Positions 15,731 through 23,598 of a DNA stretch of 64,000 bases are shown here, in pieces. The translations under genes were made by a program, and so were the position numbers. Source of the stretch: Bordetella parapertussis. Lineage in GTDB: Bacteria; Pseudomonadota; Gammaproteobacteria; Burkholderiales; SG8-41. The stretch spans positions 62,001 through 126,000 of the forward strand of contig CAMDRT010000004.1 in assembly GCA_945906815.1 (NCBI GenBank). Reading direction: 5' to 3'. Position 1 is the stretch's first letter. Each line of letters opens with the position of its first letter. The notes under the pieces are model-generated. The model had not been told where the DNA came from, searched no databases, and saw nothing but the letters and a program-made list of their open reading frames with translations.

Positions 15731-16705
15731 TCAATCAATGCGTGCACCGGAAAGCTGCACCAGCTTGCCCAGCTTGACCATTTCCGACTGGATATGCGCG
15801 GCAAACTCTTCCGGCGTGTTGGTGACCGGCAGCGCCCCGACCTTGCTGTAGATAGTCTGCACTTCGGGCAGCCGCACCGCCTTGCCGAACTCCGCGTTGA
15901 GCTTGTCGACGACGGCACGCGGCACGCCGCGCGGCGCGAGTATGCCGCTGTAGAGCACCAGTTCGAAATCTTTCAGCCCCGACTCTTTCATCGTCGGCAC
16001 CTCCGGCGCGGCGGCAGTGCGCTGCGGCGTGGTGACGCCCAGCGCACGCAGCTTGCCCGCCGCCACCATCGGCATCGCCGGTGGCATAGTAGAAAACAGC
16101 AGCCCAATCTCGCCACCCAGCAATCCGCTAATCGCCTGCGGGCTGCCCTTGTACGGCACGTGTACCATGCGAATATCCGCCATCGTTTTCAGCATCTCGC
16201 CGGCGAGATGCACGATGGTGCCGTTGCCCGATGAGCCGAAGGCAATGTCGTTGGGACGCTTTCTGGCCAGCGCCGTGAGCGCCTGCACCGATGTCACCGG
16301 CAGCGAAGGATGCACCACCAGCATCAGCGGCGTGGCGGCAATCAGCGTGACCGGAGTGAAATCACGCACCGCGTCATACGGCAGCCGCCGGTAGAGGCTG
16401 GCGTTGATCGCATGCGTGGTGATGTCCTGTAGAAATAAGGTGTAGCCGTCGGCGGGCGCCTTGGCGATCTGCTCCGAGGCGATGGTGGTCCCGGCGCCGG
16501 GACGCGGATCAACCACCACCTGCTGGCCAAGGTTCGCCGTGAGCCGGGCGCCTATCGAGCGCGCCAGCACGTCGGATATCCCGCCGGCAGTAAAACCATG
16601 TACCAAACGCACGCTCTTGGCAGGAAAGTCCGTTTGCGCCACAGCGTGCGGCATAAGCAGCGCGAGGCCGCCCACAACGGCCGTCACGAAACAGGTTATG
16701 CGCAA
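15731..16705 (-). CDS. Bug/TctC-family periplasmic solute receptor, operon leader
   Basis: 324 residues with signal peptide MRITCFVTAVVGGLALLMPH followed by AVAQTDFPAKSVRLVHGFTAGG. Other marks: VDPRPGAGTTIASE near 62, DGYTLFLQ near 82 and HVPYKGSPQA near 178. It is the first gene of the 12.5-16.7 kb operon (receptor, deacetylase-like enzyme, cytochrome, ThDP enzyme), so its ligand is probably the substrate, or a precursor of it, for the enzymes behind it. Divergent from the UGSC gene at 16853. Confidence 0.9.
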   Translation of the reverse strand: MRITCFVTAVVGGLALLMPHAVAQTDFPAKSVRLVHGFTAGGISDVLARSIGARLTANLGQQVVVDPRPGAGTTIASEQIAKAPADGYTLFLQDITTHAINASLYRRLPYDAVRDFTPVTLIAATPLMLVVHPSLPVTSVQALTALARKRPNDIAFGSSGNGTIVHLAGEMLKTMADIRMVHVPYKGSPQAISGLLGGEIGLLFSTMPPAMPMVAAGKLRALGVTTPQRTAAAPEVPTMKESGLKDFELVLYSGILAPRGVPRAVVDKLNAEFGKAVRLPEVQTIYSKVGALPVTNTPEEFAAHIQSEMVKLGKLVQLSGARID

Positions 16706-16852
16706 ACCGTGTGCGACTTGCGGAGGGAAAAAATAGGAAATTCAAACACCCCTTTTTACTGATTGGACTATATCGCCACACCAACATACGGTCAAACAGG
16801 ATAATCAAGATCAAAAGCGGTGTAAATTACGACGGATAAAATAGAGGCTTTC

Positions 16853-17395
16853 ATGACCAACCCCACGAGCGAAGAACTGGGTTTCATCGACCCCACCGCT
16901 GGCACTGGCCGCAAAAAAGTGCCGCTTGCGCCGCGTCCCGCCGATCTCGCGGGCAAAGTGGTAGGGCTGCTCGACAACACCAAGGAACAGGGCAATCTGA
17001 TCCTTGAAACCATCGGCGCCACACTGATGGAGAAATACGGCGTCGCGCGCGTGGTCACGCGGCGCAAAGAACACTACTCCAAGCCGGCTGCCGATGTGCT
17101 GATCGACGAGATGGCCAAGGAGGTTGATGTCGCCATTGCGGCGCTGGGCGGATGAGGCTCCTGCACGTTGTGCAGTGTGCACGACGCCATCGAATTTGAA
17201 AAACGCGGCATTCCAGCGGCGGTGATCATCACGCAGGCCTTTCGCAATGCCGCAATATTTCAGTTCAGGAGCAAAGGCATGGAAGGCCACGCTTACGTCG
17301 AAATGCCGCACCCGGTGAGCAATCTTTCCGCCGACGAGATGCGCGCGTTGACGCTGACGTTCGTGAGTGACGTCGCGCGCCAGTTGCAAGAATAG
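16853..17395 (+). CDS. UGSC-family selenoprotein, UGA read as selenocysteine at codon 101
   Basis: Two short open frames, 16853-17155 and 17156-17395, are in the same frame and separated only by TGA at 17153-17155. Read through, they give a 180-residue protein with [19 protein letters not shown], the signature of the UGSC (seleno)protein family known from metagenomic selenoproteome surveys. U101 and C104 form a UxxC pair like a thiol redox site, with C107 nearby. Upstream, [18 protein letters not shown] is the usual N-terminal strand of the family. A hairpin at 17167-17185 fits a bacterial SECIS. AGAGG precedes the ATG. The exact reaction is unknown. A nonsense mutation is the alternative, but the UGA falls exactly on the motif's U. 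Confidence 0.9.
17167..17185 (+). promoter_or_regulatory. Candidate bacterial SECIS hairpin of the UGSC gene
   Basis: GTTGTGCA (17167-17174), loop GTG (17175-17177), TGCACGAC (17178-17185) gives 8 pairs including one G-T pair. The loop begins 20 bases after the UGA and opens with GU, matching the bacterial SECIS rule of a short stem with a GU-containing loop in the coding region downstream of UGA. An alternative CTGCAC/GTGCAG stem at 17161-17175 competes. Confidence 0.7.
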
Positions 17396-17469
17396 CGCGG
17401 CCATGGTTGTGCAAACGCCGCCGCACTAACTGCGTTAACATAGTGATTCCCACGAACGGAGAAATCATC

Positions 17470-18228
17470 ATGACCACCCACAATAAAGTCGCCGTCATCA
17501 CCGGCGGCGGCACCGGCATCGGCAAGGCCACCGCGCTCGCCTTCATCAAGGACGGCTATCGCGTGGTGATTACGGGGCGGCGCCCCGAACCCCTCGACGA
17601 AACCATCAAAGAAGCGGGTGTGGACAGCTCGCGCATGATCGGGGTACCCACCGATGTGGGAGACCCCGCCGCGGTGGCAGCGCTGTTCGCCAAAACCATG
17701 ACGGCGTTCGGCCGCGTCGACGTGCTATTCAACAATGCTGGCACCAACGCGCCCGGCGTGCTGTTTGAAGATCTGCCATGGGAAAAATGGAAAGCCGTGG
17801 TGGATGCCAACCTCAACGGCATGTTTTTGTGCTCGCAGGAAGCCTACAAGATCATGAAGGATCAGACGCCGCGTGGCGGCCGCATCATCAACAACGGCTC
17901 CATCTCCGCGCATATTCCGCGCCCTGATTCCGCGCCCTACACCTCGACCAAACACGCGGTATCGGGCCTCACGCGCACCATCGCACTCGATGGCCGCAAA
18001 TACGACATCGCCTGCTGTCAGGTGGATGTGGGCAACGCCATGTCGTCGCTCGCGTCACGCATGGCCAAGGGCGTCAAACAAGCGAATGGCACCGTCGCGC
18101 CGGAACCGATGATCACCTGCGATGACGTGGCGCGTTCCGTGCTGTTCATGGCCAGCCAGCCGCCGGAAGTGAATATCTATCACCTGATGGTGATGGCTAC
18201 CACGATGCCCTACGCAGGACGGGGTTAG
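17470..18228 (+). CDS. SDR-family oxidoreductase
   Basis: 252 residues from ATG 17470, with GGAG upstream. Motifs: [13 protein letters not shown] near 8, NNAGTN near 95, Ser in INNGSISAH near 143, and Tyr and Lys in YTSTK near 157. The C-terminus ([19 protein letters not shown]) is that of a subgroup without the GGxx lid tail. The last codons and stop lie inside the first unit of a 32-base tandem repeat that continues into the intergenic region. It follows the UGSC gene by 74 bases on the same strand. Confidence 0.88.
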   Translation: MTTHNKVAVITGGGTGIGKATALAFIKDGYRVVITGRRPEPLDETIKEAGVDSSRMIGVPTDVGDPAAVAALFAKTMTAFGRVDVLFNNAGTNAPGVLFEDLPWEKWKAVVDANLNGMFLCSQEAYKIMKDQTPRGGRIINNGSISAHIPRPDSAPYTSTKHAVSGLTRTIALDGRKYDIACCQVDVGNAMSSLASRMAKGVKQANGTVAPEPMITCDDVARSVLFMASQPPEVNIYHLMVMATTMPYAGRG

Positions 18229-18366
18229 TCCTGCGTCGTAATCTTCCAGGACGCGGTTAGTCCTGCGTCGTAATCTTCCAGGACGCGGTTAGTCCTGCGT
18301 CGTAATTTTCCGGGACGGGGTTAGTCCTGCGTCGTAATTTTCCGGGACGGGGTTAGTCCTGCGTCA
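18216..18366 (+). repeat. Five-copy 32-base tandem repeat seeded by the SDR stop codon
   Basis: Units start at 18216, 18248, 18280, 18312 and 18344 with a period of exactly 32 bases; the last is truncated. The core is AGGACG(G/C)GGTTAGTCCTGC then GTCGTAAT(C/T)TTCC. Copy 1 contains the end of the SDR gene, so the array was made by duplicating that gene's tail. Each unit holds AGGAC...GTCCT, able to form a hairpin. Spacing and sequence are constant with no variable spacers. Confidence 0.9.
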
Positions 18367-18375
18367 TCAAGAACC

Positions 18376-18456
18376 GTAGCGTGCGCTGTGCGCGCGATGA
18401 ACCACCCGTCGCGCACCACGCCTGCTGCGGTTGATCGTGCGCACAGCGCACGCTAC
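18376..18456. repeat. Large inverted repeat, TAGCGTGCGC family
   Basis: Arms of 23 bases at 18376-18398 and 18434-18456 (GTAGCGTGCGCTGTGCGC then ACGAT) with one mismatch, separated by 35 bases. It lies between convergent genes and could act as a bidirectional terminator. Related single copies are at 45568 and 51526. Confidence 0.8.
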
Positions 18457-18485
18457 CGGGTACTGCCTATAGGATCTCCTGCGCT

Positions 18486-19247
18486 CTACGGCTTGGTCCT
18501 GCCCGGCGCTGTTTTCGACTGCGGGATATTGGAAGTATCCCTATCCAGCCCCACGGGTATAAACACACCCTGCAGGTCTTTCATCACCAAACCCGCCAGC
18601 CCCAGGAGACGGTCAAAATCTCCGACCGGCGAGAACATATTCATACGTATCGCCATGCGCGGATTTTCGGGGTGCTGGCGGAACAGAATCACCGATGAAT
18701 ACGGATCTTCCTCGCCCTCGTAAATATTGGCTTCACGCATACCGAAAGTGCCATCGGCAAGCCGGATCAAACGCGCCTGATAACGCGGGTCTTTCTTGGC
18801 GCGCGTGGCCGCCGTCTGGCGTGCGTGCTTCCATACTTCTTCACGCGTCTCGTCCCAGGATTCAAAGCTATCCAGCGGCATGGCGTTGAGCACGATGCCG
18901 ATATTGCCCGCCGGCGTGAATAGCCGCGTGCGTTTGCCATCGTCAAAACCGCGCCACCCCATCGGCACCGGCACCAGCAGGCGCGAAGAGGGTGCCAGCG
19001 CTAATACATAACCCTCCGATACCCGCCGCACAGCCACCGGAAAGCCGAACCCCTTGTCGAGCAAACCTTTGTTTTCCGGGCTATCCGGCGAAAAACTTGA
19101 GCTGTCCTGGGCCAGCGCAAAGGTCGTATAGATCGCGCTGGGCAAAGTGGTTTCAAGCAACAGCAACTGCGTCTGTGCGCGCACCAGCCCTGCCATCAGC
19201 AGCGCCGCCACCAGCAACCCTCGTAACCAATTTCGCTGCGCTCGCAT
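18486..19247 (-). CDS. Secreted protein of unknown function
   Basis: 253 residues. Signal peptide MRAQRNWLRGLLVAALLMAG then LVRAQ, so the product is probably periplasmic. No further membrane segment. Charged, mixed sequence follows, with a conserved-looking WRGFDDGKRTRLFTPAGNIG near 98 and PYSSVILFRQHPENPRMAIR near 184. I do not recognise a family. It sits alone, convergent with the SDR gene and divergent from the ketopantoate-reductase-like gene at 19350. Confidence 0.75.
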   Translation of the reverse strand: MRAQRNWLRGLLVAALLMAGLVRAQTQLLLLETTLPSAIYTTFALAQDSSSFSPDSPENKGLLDKGFGFPVAVRRVSEGYVLALAPSSRLLVPVPMGWRGFDDGKRTRLFTPAGNIGIVLNAMPLDSFESWDETREEVWKHARQTAATRAKKDPRYQARLIRLADGTFGMREANIYEGEEDPYSSVILFRQHPENPRMAIRMNMFSPVGDFDRLLGLAGLVMKDLQGVFIPVGLDRDTSNIPQSKTAPGRTKP

Positions 19248-19349
19248 CGCGGCTCCGATTTACGACAGCTTGAGCTTAGCTGCCGCACGGGAGCCGTGCA
19301 AGTTATCCGTTAAAATGCCAGGCCATTCAACGTCGCAAGGAAATGCCTC

Positions 19350-20330
19350 ATGAAGGTCTGTGTTTTTGGCGCGGGTGCGCTCGGCGGACATCTCGCCGCA
19401 CGCTTGATCGCCGCAAAAAATTGCGAACTGTCGCTGGTCACGCGCGGCGCGCACCTCGCCGCCATCCGCGAACGAGGCATCACGCTTAAAGCCGACGGAC
19501 GCGAAGTCGGCGGCAAAGCGGCGGCAGCCACCGACAATCCCGCCACCCTGCCAGCGCAGGACATCGTGTTCGTGGCGTTAAAAGCGCAAACGCTGTCGGT
19601 CGCCGCTGCGGCCATCGGCAAACTGATAAAACCCGACGGTTGCGCGGTGTTCCTGATGAATGGCATTCCGTGGTGGTTCAATAGTGGCCTGCCCGGCAAC
19701 CAGGGCACGTTGCCGCTGCTCGACCCGGATGGCGCGCTATGGCGCGAGGTGCGTCCCGAGCGCACAGTCGGCTCAGTGATCTCTTCGCCCAACGAAGTCG
19801 TCGCGCCCGGCGTGATCGTGACTTCAGCTCAAAGCCGCTGGATGTTCGGCGAACCCGATTTATCCTCTAGCGCGCGGCTTAAAACCATCGTCGATCTGGT
19901 CAGCGCCACCGGTGTCGATAGCGTGGCTGTCGCGGACATCCGCCGCGAGATTTTCCGCAAGCTCGCCAACAACGCGTCGAACAACACGCTGTGTTCCTTG
20001 ACGCGCCTTGATTCGACGGGTGTCGCCAACGATGACGCGCTGGTCGGACTTTCCGCGGGCATCATCAGAGAAACCCTGGCAGTGGCTGCCAGACTCGGCT
20101 GGGATATGAGCAGCGAAATCAACGTGCAGCAAGTCGCCTTGCGCTCACGCGGCAAACCCGGCATGCGCCCCTCTACGTTTCAGGACGTGCTCGCGGGCAA
20201 GTCACTCGAAATCGATGGCCTGCTGGGGCAAACGCAGGCGTTTGCGCGCGAGCATGGCATTGCCACGCCGGTGATTGATGTTTGTTTGCCGCTGTTGCGG
20301 GGACTGGATGCATCGCTGCGCACGCAATAA
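19350..20330 (+). CDS. Ketopantoate reductase (ApbA/PanE) family protein
   Basis: 326 residues starting MKVCVFGAGALGGHLAARLI, the NADPH-binding Rossmann motif. Further marks are VALKAQTL near 71, the conserved Lys region in FRKLANNASNNTLCSL near 207-222, and CAVFLMNGIPWW near 96, with the NGI that contacts NADP. Many members beyond PanE reduce other 2-oxo acids, and no pantothenate gene is nearby, so I keep the family name only. It has its own upstream region, divergent from the secreted protein gene. Confidence 0.87.
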   Translation: MKVCVFGAGALGGHLAARLIAAKNCELSLVTRGAHLAAIRERGITLKADGREVGGKAAAATDNPATLPAQDIVFVALKAQTLSVAAAAIGKLIKPDGCAVFLMNGIPWWFNSGLPGNQGTLPLLDPDGALWREVRPERTVGSVISSPNEVVAPGVIVTSAQSRWMFGEPDLSSSARLKTIVDLVSATGVDSVAVADIRREIFRKLANNASNNTLCSLTRLDSTGVANDDALVGLSAGIIRETLAVAARLGWDMSSEINVQQVALRSRGKPGMRPSTFQDVLAGKSLEIDGLLGQTQAFAREHGIATPVIDVCLPLLRGLDASLRTQ

Positions 20331-20389
20331 GTAGCCGTGCACGGGTGCAGGCTGGGCTAAGCGTGCGTAGCCCAACACCGCACCACTGC

Positions 20390-22102
20390 TCACCCATTCG
20401 CAATCGACTTCCAGGACTCCGTCAGGTACTCGGCAGTCCGCCACCCCAGCGCCTGCGCGGTCAGCGTCGGATTGTGCGAACCGCTGGTGCCCATCACTGA
20501 TGCGCCGATGATGCCGAGATTGGGTACTTCGTGCGCGAAACCCCAACGGTTGACGACGTTGGTTTGCTTGTTGTCGCCCATGCGCGTGCCACCATAGGCG
20601 TGGGTGGATGGCCCCATGGTGCCGGCCGGACCACGCTGGACGGCAATCGCACCCGCCTCGTTGAACCACTGCGTCATGCGATCCTGCATGTAGGCACCGA
20701 GGCGTTTGTCGTTGTCCTTGAAGTCGGCAGTGATGCGCGTGACCGGAAACCCCAGCGGGTCTTTTACCGTGGGATCGAGGTCGAGATAATTATCTTCATA
20801 GGGCAGTGTACTTTTCTGGATGTAAGCGAGGTTCCAGCGGTCGGCGTTCTGGCGAATGAACGATTTCCATCCGGCACCCCAGGTGGGCGCTTTGCCGAAG
20901 GTACTCATGCTGGCCGCGACGATGGGCCGGCGGTCGGAGTACACCCACATATTGCCGCCGCCGATAAAATCGAGATTCGAGTGATCGAAGTTATCGTCGG
21001 CATAGTTGTCAACCGCCACGCCCTGCGCCGGTAGGCCATACCAGGCGTTGATGTCGAACGGAAACAGCGCCGTGAGCGTCGAACCCGTGTTGTGCGTGAA
21101 ATAATGTCGCCCTACTTGACCATTGTTGTTCGCAAGGCCGTTTGGAAACGGCTTTGATTTCGACAGCAGCATCAGACGCACGTTTTCGTAGGTGTAGCCC
21201 CCCAGCAGCACCACCTCAGCCGGCTGAAAATATTCCTGTCCACCTTTGAGGTAGTTCACGCCGCTGACGCGCCCCGTGCGCTCATCGACCGCGATGGTGG
21301 TGACATGCGCCTGATCGACAACCTTGAACCGCCCGGTCTTCTGCGCCTTCGGTATGGTGCTGACCGCAGTCGAATTCTTGGCATGAATGTGACAGCCGCC
21401 ACGATTGCAGTAGCCGTGGTAGACGCAGCCGGGCCGGTCATCGTAGGCCTGCGAATTGATCGCTGCCGGCCCCGGAAACGGATGCCAGCCCAAGCGCCTG
21501 GCCGCTGCGCCCATGCGTTCGGTGAACTCGGTGCCACGCAACGGCGGCATGGGAAACTCGCGCCTGCGCGGGCCTTCGAATATGTTGCCCGCCGGATCAA
21601 TCTTGCCATTGATGTTGCCCGCTTTGCCGGAGATGCCGACTTCGAATTCCACTTTATCGTAATAAGGCTCAAGTTCGTCCAGACCAAACGGCCAGTCCTC
21701 CACCGTCGAGCCTTTGGGTATGCGCGCAGCACCATAGCGCCGGATGGTCTCGCTCGCCGTTTTGAAGTCCCACGGATTCAGCCGCCAGCTCTGCGCCCAA
21801 TAGTGCAGCGAGGTGCCACCCACGGCATTCATCATCGGGTGCAGCGGAAAACGCGGCGAATAGGGCGCCTTGTCATGCGGACGATGGGTGGGAATCTCGC
21901 GATTCGCCTTCTGCACCGACCTGGGCCAGCCACGAAAGTTATTGCTGATCTCGTCGGGTGCAAAATCTTTTGCAGACAGCCACGCACCCGCCTCCAGCCC
22001 GATTACCTCGCACCCGGCGCGCGCAAGCGGCAGCACAGCAACGCCGCCCACTGCACCTAGCCCGACTACCACCACATCGGTCTTCTTCAGATTAATGGCC
22101 AT
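20390..22102 (-). CDS. GMC-family flavoprotein dehydrogenase, large subunit
   Basis: 570 residues from ATG 22102, with GGGAGG 5 bases upstream. The FAD motif VVVGLGAVGGVAVLPLARAG is at residues 10-29. GGTSLHYWAQSWRL near 97 and the C-terminal STHAYGGTRMGD and SGSHNPTLTAQALG are the GMC/gluconate 2-dehydrogenase-type signatures. A CVYHGYCNRGGCHIHAKN Cys cluster lies near 228. It overlaps the small-subunit gene by 11 bases. By analogy with gluconate and sorbitol dehydrogenases, the pair is exported together on the small subunit's Tat signal and oxidises a polyol or sugar acid in the periplasm. Confidence 0.88.
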   Translation of the reverse strand: MAINLKKTDVVVVGLGAVGGVAVLPLARAGCEVIGLEAGAWLSAKDFAPDEISNNFRGWPRSVQKANREIPTHRPHDKAPYSPRFPLHPMMNAVGGTSLHYWAQSWRLNPWDFKTASETIRRYGAARIPKGSTVEDWPFGLDELEPYYDKVEFEVGISGKAGNINGKIDPAGNIFEGPRRREFPMPPLRGTEFTERMGAAARRLGWHPFPGPAAINSQAYDDRPGCVYHGYCNRGGCHIHAKNSTAVSTIPKAQKTGRFKVVDQAHVTTIAVDERTGRVSGVNYLKGGQEYFQPAEVVLLGGYTYENVRLMLLSKSKPFPNGLANNNGQVGRHYFTHNTGSTLTALFPFDINAWYGLPAQGVAVDNYADDNFDHSNLDFIGGGNMWVYSDRRPIVAASMSTFGKAPTWGAGWKSFIRQNADRWNLAYIQKSTLPYEDNYLDLDPTVKDPLGFPVTRITADFKDNDKRLGAYMQDRMTQWFNEAGAIAVQRGPAGTMGPSTHAYGGTRMGDNKQTNVVNRWGFAHEVPNLGIIGASVMGTSGSHNPTLTAQALGWRTAEYLTESWKSIANG

Positions 22103-22751
22103 GGCCGCCTCCCTTCGCGAACATCGGATCCGCATAGGCCGACTGGCGATGCGGCTTCACTTTCACGCCGAGACGCTGCTCCTCCGGCGCCACCGCCATA
22201 CGTATGCCGGGGTATCCGATCATGTCCCAGCCGACAAAATTGGCATTGCCGCCATAAAAAGGATCGCAGAACGTGCCCTGTATGGTGTGGTTGCGCACCA
22301 GATTAAAAAACGCCGCCGAGTTTGGGGTAAATCCTTGGGCTGCGTTTTTTTGCATCGCCGTCAACAACTCATCCTGAGCGGCAGGCGCCAGCGTGGCGAA
22401 CGCAGCACCTTGGCTCGACTGCGCGTACGCATCCAATGCCGCCAGCCCGGCAGCGTAGGCTTTGCGCGAACCGGCAAGCGCACCCGCAAGCGAACGATCG
22501 ATGTAATCGGCAGCACGCGCTTCCTTCGCCCCCGGCCCGCTTTCGTCGCTGGGAATAAGTCGCGCGACCATGGCTTCGAGAATAGCGGATTCGGCGGCAG
22601 TGAGCGCCTGCAGTGCGCCGCGTTGCAGCACCACGTCCGCCGCGATAGCGGTCGCGGGCGTCAACACAGCCGCAGGCAATGTTGCCACGGCGCCGGCTGC
22701 GGCTACGTGTTTTAGCGCTTTGCGCCGGCCGTTGTTTTCGTAGTCTGCCAT
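22092..22751 (-). CDS. Gluconate 2-dehydrogenase subunit 3-type protein, Tat signal
   Basis: 219 residues. The Tat motif is NNGRRKALKHVAAAGAVATL (residues 6-25) with cleavage near ATAIAA. The body, TAAESAILEAMVARLIPSDE near 50-70 and GWDMIGYPG near 180, is the small subunit fold of GMC-type membrane dehydrogenases, which chaperones the flavoprotein through Tat. No haem motif is present, and the usual dihaem or trihaem cytochrome subunit is not next to it in this window. Confidence 0.86.
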   Translation of the reverse strand: MADYENNGRRKALKHVAAAGAVATLPAAVLTPATAIAADVVLQRGALQALTAAESAILEAMVARLIPSDESGPGAKEARAADYIDRSLAGALAGSRKAYAAGLAALDAYAQSSQGAAFATLAPAAQDELLTAMQKNAAQGFTPNSAAFFNLVRNHTIQGTFCDPFYGGNANFVGWDMIGYPGIRMAVAPEEQRLGVKVKPHRQSAYADPMFAKGGGHGH

Positions 22752-22879
22752 GCTCGCTCTCCTTTTTGATGAATCGCCACGTTTAGCACTTGTAGACTTT
22801 TTTGCGCAAGCGCAGGAAATTACATCAGTATATGTATTATTTTATCTATTACACAATGCGCGCGCGGTTCTGTGGTGCC

Positions 22880-23491
22880 TTACCTGCGCGACGGCACCGC
22901 GGTCGCCACGAATGACGCTCGCGTGGCAATCCGCTCAAACCAGGCGCTAAGCTTCGGATGCCCCGGCCGCCATTGCAGATCGGGATTGCGGACTTCCATG
23001 CCGAGGGCGCAGCCGAGCGTGATCTGCGCCATGTTGAGCGTGCCACACATCCACGGCTGATCGATTTGCGCCTCCCACAGGTTAATCATGCGCACGCTGC
23101 GCGCGCTTTCGTGCCGGAGGGTTGTCGGCGAACGCTCATTCTCGGGCCGCGCATTCTCGCGGCTCCACACCGCGAGCCCATCCGCCAGGCTGCGCGCCAA
23201 GGCTTCGAGACGGCGCGCTTCCCAGTCTGCTTCGCCCGCCGCCACATTGAAGACCGGCTTGCCGTCCAGTTGATCGAGGTAGGCGCAGATCAGCGCGGAT
23301 TCCTCCAGCCCGACGCCGTCATCACGCATAAGATAAGGCACGCGACCGGACGGATTGATGTGATAGTAGGGGCTGTTTCCACTACGCGTTTGCGCGAGGA
23401 TGATGTCGACGCGGCTTTCCAGCCCTTTTTCGATAATCACCACGCGCACCATGCGTGCGTAGGGGGAACCTTCAGTGATGTAGAGTTTCAT
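22880..23491 (-). CDS. Glutathione S-transferase family protein
   Basis: 203 residues. The N-terminal thioredoxin-like domain starts MKLYITEGSPYARMVRVVII, where the Ser/Tyr near residue 9-11 would activate glutathione. NPSGRVPYLMRDDGVGLEES (residues 47-66) contains the cis-Pro and the glutathione-binding Glu-Ser. An alpha-helical C-terminal domain follows. It may detoxify electrophiles. It is isolated between the GMC pair and the RND operon, so context adds nothing on its substrate. Confidence 0.88.
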   Translation of the reverse strand: MKLYITEGSPYARMVRVVIIEKGLESRVDIILAQTRSGNSPYYHINPSGRVPYLMRDDGVGLEESALICAYLDQLDGKPVFNVAAGEADWEARRLEALARSLADGLAVWSRENARPENERSPTTLRHESARSVRMINLWEAQIDQPWMCGTLNMAQITLGCALGMEVRNPDLQWRPGHPKLSAWFERIATRASFVATAVPSRR

Positions 23492-23598
23492 GGCAGTGGA
23501 TACTCCGTTCTCAGTAACGCCACCAGATGCATAAGGCGCTTGTGGTTATTGTGGGGTGCAGATGCCGCTGATGCGCAGGGTAGCCCGGGCCATTAGCC

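Noticed and set aside
15691-15918. N-terminal extension of the NodB-fold protein
   Set aside because: The 76 extra residues (Ser/Arg-rich) are antisense to the Bug gene, and a ribosome site supports the ATG at 15690.
17153-17155. TGA as an ordinary stop or nonsense mutation in the gene at 16853
   Set aside because: The codon coincides with the U of the UGSC motif, the same frame continues for 79 codons with family-like sequence, and a SECIS-like hairpin follows.
18216-18366. CRISPR array
   Set aside because: Repeats are directly contiguous with no spacers, and the first copy is coding sequence of the SDR gene.
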